A stretch of DNA of 53,338 nt from an uncultured Clostridia bacterium (GTDB lineage Bacteria > Bacillota > Clostridia > Oscillospirales > Ruminococcaceae). The stretch is taken from assembly GCA_944385925.1 (NCBI GenBank), contig CALWZE010000053.1, forward strand, positions 1 through 53,338, read 5' to 3'. Shown piece by piece: positions 51,647 to 53,338 of this stretch. Below the pieces are notes generated by a model, which was not told where the DNA came from, ran no database searches, and worked only from the letters and a program-made list of their open reading frames with translations. Both the position numbers and the translations under genes were made by a program. Each line of letters begins with the position of its first letter. Positions within the stretch are counted from its first letter, which is position 1.

Positions 51647-52720
51647 ATGAAAAAAATGCTTGCACTACTGCTGGCGGCACTTCTGACCGTCGCAGTGTTG
51701 TCCGGCTGCTGCAGCACGGCGGTTGTCGCGGTGCCTGACCCCAACAGCGGATCGGGCGCGCAGACCAATCCGGACACCGAAAAGCCGCAGACCGGAAACG
51801 GCGAAGCGGTTAAAACAGGACTTTATCTCAGCGCTTCGGTTTCCGGCAGCAAGAGCGCGCAGGAAACTGAGGCGGGAAAGGCACAGGCGGATATCCAGCT
51901 TATTGCGGTTACGATCACCGACGACGGCGTGATTGATTCCTGTGTGATTGACGCCATTCAGTCCAAAGCGGATTTTGATTCCAACGGCACTTTGACCTCG
52001 GATCTGAGTGCGCCCGTACTGTCCAAAAATGAGCTTGGCGACAACTACGGAATGAAAAAAGCGAGTTCGATCGGCAAAGAGTGGTATGAGCAGGTTCAGG
52101 CGCTTGCCGATTATGTTGAGGGCAAGACGCTGGAGGAGATCAGGGGCATAGCGATTACCGAGGACGGAAAAGCGGCGGATGCAGACCTCGCCTCTTCGGT
52201 TACAGTGTCTATTGCAGGCTATCTTGACGGAATAGAGCAGGCGGCTGCAAACGCAGTTCATCTTGGCGCGAGCCAGGGAGACCGGCTTGTCCTTGTTTCC
52301 TCGACGAGTCTTGCAAACAGCAAGAACGCTTCGGCGCAGGAGCAGGGCGTCGCGGAAACCTATTCCACCGTGGCGGCGGTCACCTTTAACGGCGATGTTA
52401 TTTCGAGCAGCGTGATAGACGGCATACAGGCAAAGGTGCAGTTTGGCGCCGACGGCCAGATCACGACCGATCTTGCCGCGGCACAGCCTTCGAAAAATAC
52501 CCTTAAAGAGAATTACGGCATGAAACAGTACAGCGGCATCGGCAAGGAATGGTACGAACAGGCGGCCGCTTTCTGCGATTATATCCAGGGAAAAACGCCC
52601 GCAGAGGTTGCCGGAATTGCGCTGAACGATAAGGGCGGCGCAGCGGATGCCGATCTTGCTGCGTCTGTCACGATCTCGATCGGCGAATTCCAGTCGCTGA
52701 TTGCCAAGGCGGCCGGCTGA
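51647..52720 (+). CDS. Lipoprotein with two tandem repeats, upstream of rnfC
   Basis: 357 residues from the ATG at 51647, with GGAGG before it. A lipoprotein signal peptide ends in VLSGC. A Pro/Gly/Thr-rich linker follows, then two copies of a domain of about 130-150 residues. Shared blocks are VIDSCVIDAIQSKADF and VISSSVIDGIQAKVQF; NYGMKKASSIGKEWYEQ and NYGMKQYSGIGKEWYEQ; and KAADADLASSVTVSI and GAADADLAASVTISI. The repeats resemble parts of FMN-binding-type lipoproteins, such as those giving enterococcal pheromones, but the flavin-attachment motif is not seen. Its place before rnfC suggests an outer-surface partner in electron transfer; that is inference. Confidence 0.8.
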   Translation: MKKMLALLLAALLTVAVLSGCCSTAVVAVPDPNSGSGAQTNPDTEKPQTGNGEAVKTGLYLSASVSGSKSAQETEAGKAQADIQLIAVTITDDGVIDSCVIDAIQSKADFDSNGTLTSDLSAPVLSKNELGDNYGMKKASSIGKEWYEQVQALADYVEGKTLEEIRGIAITEDGKAADADLASSVTVSIAGYLDGIEQAAANAVHLGASQGDRLVLVSSTSLANSKNASAQEQGVAETYSTVAAVTFNGDVISSSVIDGIQAKVQFGADGQITTDLAAAQPSKNTLKENYGMKQYSGIGKEWYEQAAAFCDYIQGKTPAEVAGIALNDKGGAADADLAASVTISIGEFQSLIAKAAG

Positions 52721-52727
52721 TCGATCT

Positions 52728-52779
52728 CAAAAAGCAAAATGCAATCACTTTTCCTGCTGGAGAACTGCTTTGCTTTTTG
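52728..52779 (+). terminator. Hairpin between lipoprotein and rnfC genes
   Basis: CAAAAAGCAAA (52728-52738) pairs with TTTGCTTTTTG (52769-52779) over 11 bp with a 30-nt loop. A second possible pairing, ATCACT (52744-52749) with AGTGAT (52783-52788), crosses it. It may end part of the lipoprotein transcripts; the T run is inside the stem, so termination would be weak. Confidence 0.45.
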
Positions 52780-52931
52780 CGGAGTGATGAGATAAGCGCG
52801 GCGGGAGGGAGATTTGACCGTCTGCCGCATCATACCGCTTGCAGCCGCGTCAGGCTCCGACCCTTAAAGCTGAGAACTGCGAGCGGAAAAATAAGGCTGG
52901 CTTTGAACCGGCCGACCAAAGAGGTACAAAG

Positions 52932-53338
52932 ATGAAAAAATTGTTTTGGGGCGGCGTCCACCCGGATGGGAAAAAAGAGCTTTCTCGGGGCAAGGCGCCG
53001 GAACCCGCGCCGCAGCCGGCGCAGGTTGTGCTTCCCATGATTCAGCATATCGGCGCCGCCTGCACGCCGCTGGTGAAACCGGGCGATCAGGTGCGTCTGG
53101 GGCAGAAGATCGGCGACGGAGAGGGGCTTTGCGCGCCCGTGCATGCGTCGGTTTCCGGCCGGGTAGCGGCGGTTGAACCGCGTCTGCATCCGATCGGAAG
53201 GGAAGTGCTTTCGGTCGTTATCGACAACGACTTTCTGGATACGCCGGACGACGCGCTCAAGCCGCATCAGTCCCACGATTCGCTCACGCCCGAAGAGATC
53301 CTGCGCATCATCCGCGACGCCGGAATTGTCGGCATGGG
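52932..53338 (+). CDS. rnfC: Electron transport complex subunit RnfC, N-terminal part
   Basis: The first 135 residues; the gene runs off the right edge. KKLFWGGVHPDGKKELS at the start, then VLPMIQHIGAACTPLVKPGD and QVRLGQKIG, then the barrel-sandwich hybrid domain (APVHASVSGRVAAVEP), are typical of RnfC. RnfC bears FMN/NADH-binding and [4Fe-4S] domains in its missing part and links NADH to the membrane Rnf pump, which couples ferredoxin:NAD+ oxidoreduction to ion transport. AAGAGGTACAAAG precedes the ATG. The rest of the operon (rnfD, G, E, A, B) is expected to follow. Confidence 0.93.
   Translation, partial: MKKLFWGGVHPDGKKELSRGKAPEPAPQPAQVVLPMIQHIGAACTPLVKPGDQVRLGQKIGDGEGLCAPVHASVSGRVAAVEPRLHPIGREVLSVVIDNDFLDTPDDALKPHQSHDSLTPEEILRIIRDAGIVGM

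Overview
The window looks like a piece of a chromosome from an anaerobic, Gram-positive, probably spore-forming Clostridia, most likely of the Oscillospirales/Ruminococcaceae type. The reasons are a maf-DUF4321-minD-mgsA block, a SpoIIQ-like M23 protein, QueH, paired FeoA proteins with FeoB, an Rnf complex, ECF transporters, AGGAGG-type ribosome binding sites with several TTG/GTG starts, and moderate GC. The placement is inferred from gene content only. No rRNA, tRNA, CRISPR array, insertion sequence or phage gene was recognised.

Layout. (1) 1-3655, minus: cell-division and housekeeping block, transcribed as zapA-like/coiled-coil, dut, DUF4321, maf, minD-like, mgsA (cut by the window edge). 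(2) 3793-8187, plus: glycogen use, glgP and a GH13 glucosidase, closed by a strong terminator. (3) queH (minus) and a class A penicillin-binding protein (plus). (4) 12.1-13.3 kb: a gene-poor stretch holding one small protein gene of 51 codons. (5) copZ-copA copper export and a SpoIIQ-like peptidase, minus. (6) 17.0-34.2 kb, plus: a surface polysaccharide locus with GT4, GT2 and GT10 glycosyltransferases, two hexapeptide acyltransferases, a pyruvyl transferase family protein, a Wzx-type flippase, two multi-pass membrane proteins and an FrhB-like iron-sulfur protein, closed by a terminator at 34.2 kb. (7) 34.4-40.9 kb, minus: a PIG-L-like protein and a complete peptide-type ABC importer. (8) 41.2-45.7 kb: divergent iron-linked operons, flavodoxin plus DUF3793 on the minus strand and feoA-feoA-feoB-Cys-rich peptide on the plus strand, sharing a repeated operator-like palindrome. 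(9) 46.1-51.1 kb, plus: a 5-formyl-THF cyclo-ligase-like protein, a SAM hydrolase (DUF62) and an ECF transporter (S, double ATPase, T). (10) 51.6 kb to the end, plus: a lipoprotein with two tandem repeats, then the start of rnfC.

The points that most repay attention are: a small protein gene in another frame from the longer ORFs around it (12453-12608); four copies of GTTAG-N6-CTAAC in the iron region, one inside an 18-bp perfect inverted repeat; the SAM hydrolase/ECF operon; a promoter, short ORF and terminator leader ahead of the PIG-L gene; and a set of one-base homopolymer changes that break a glycosyltransferase, an acyltransferase N-terminus and the ECF ATPase. Those frame changes could be real (pseudogene or phase variation) or sequencing errors; the sequence alone does not decide.
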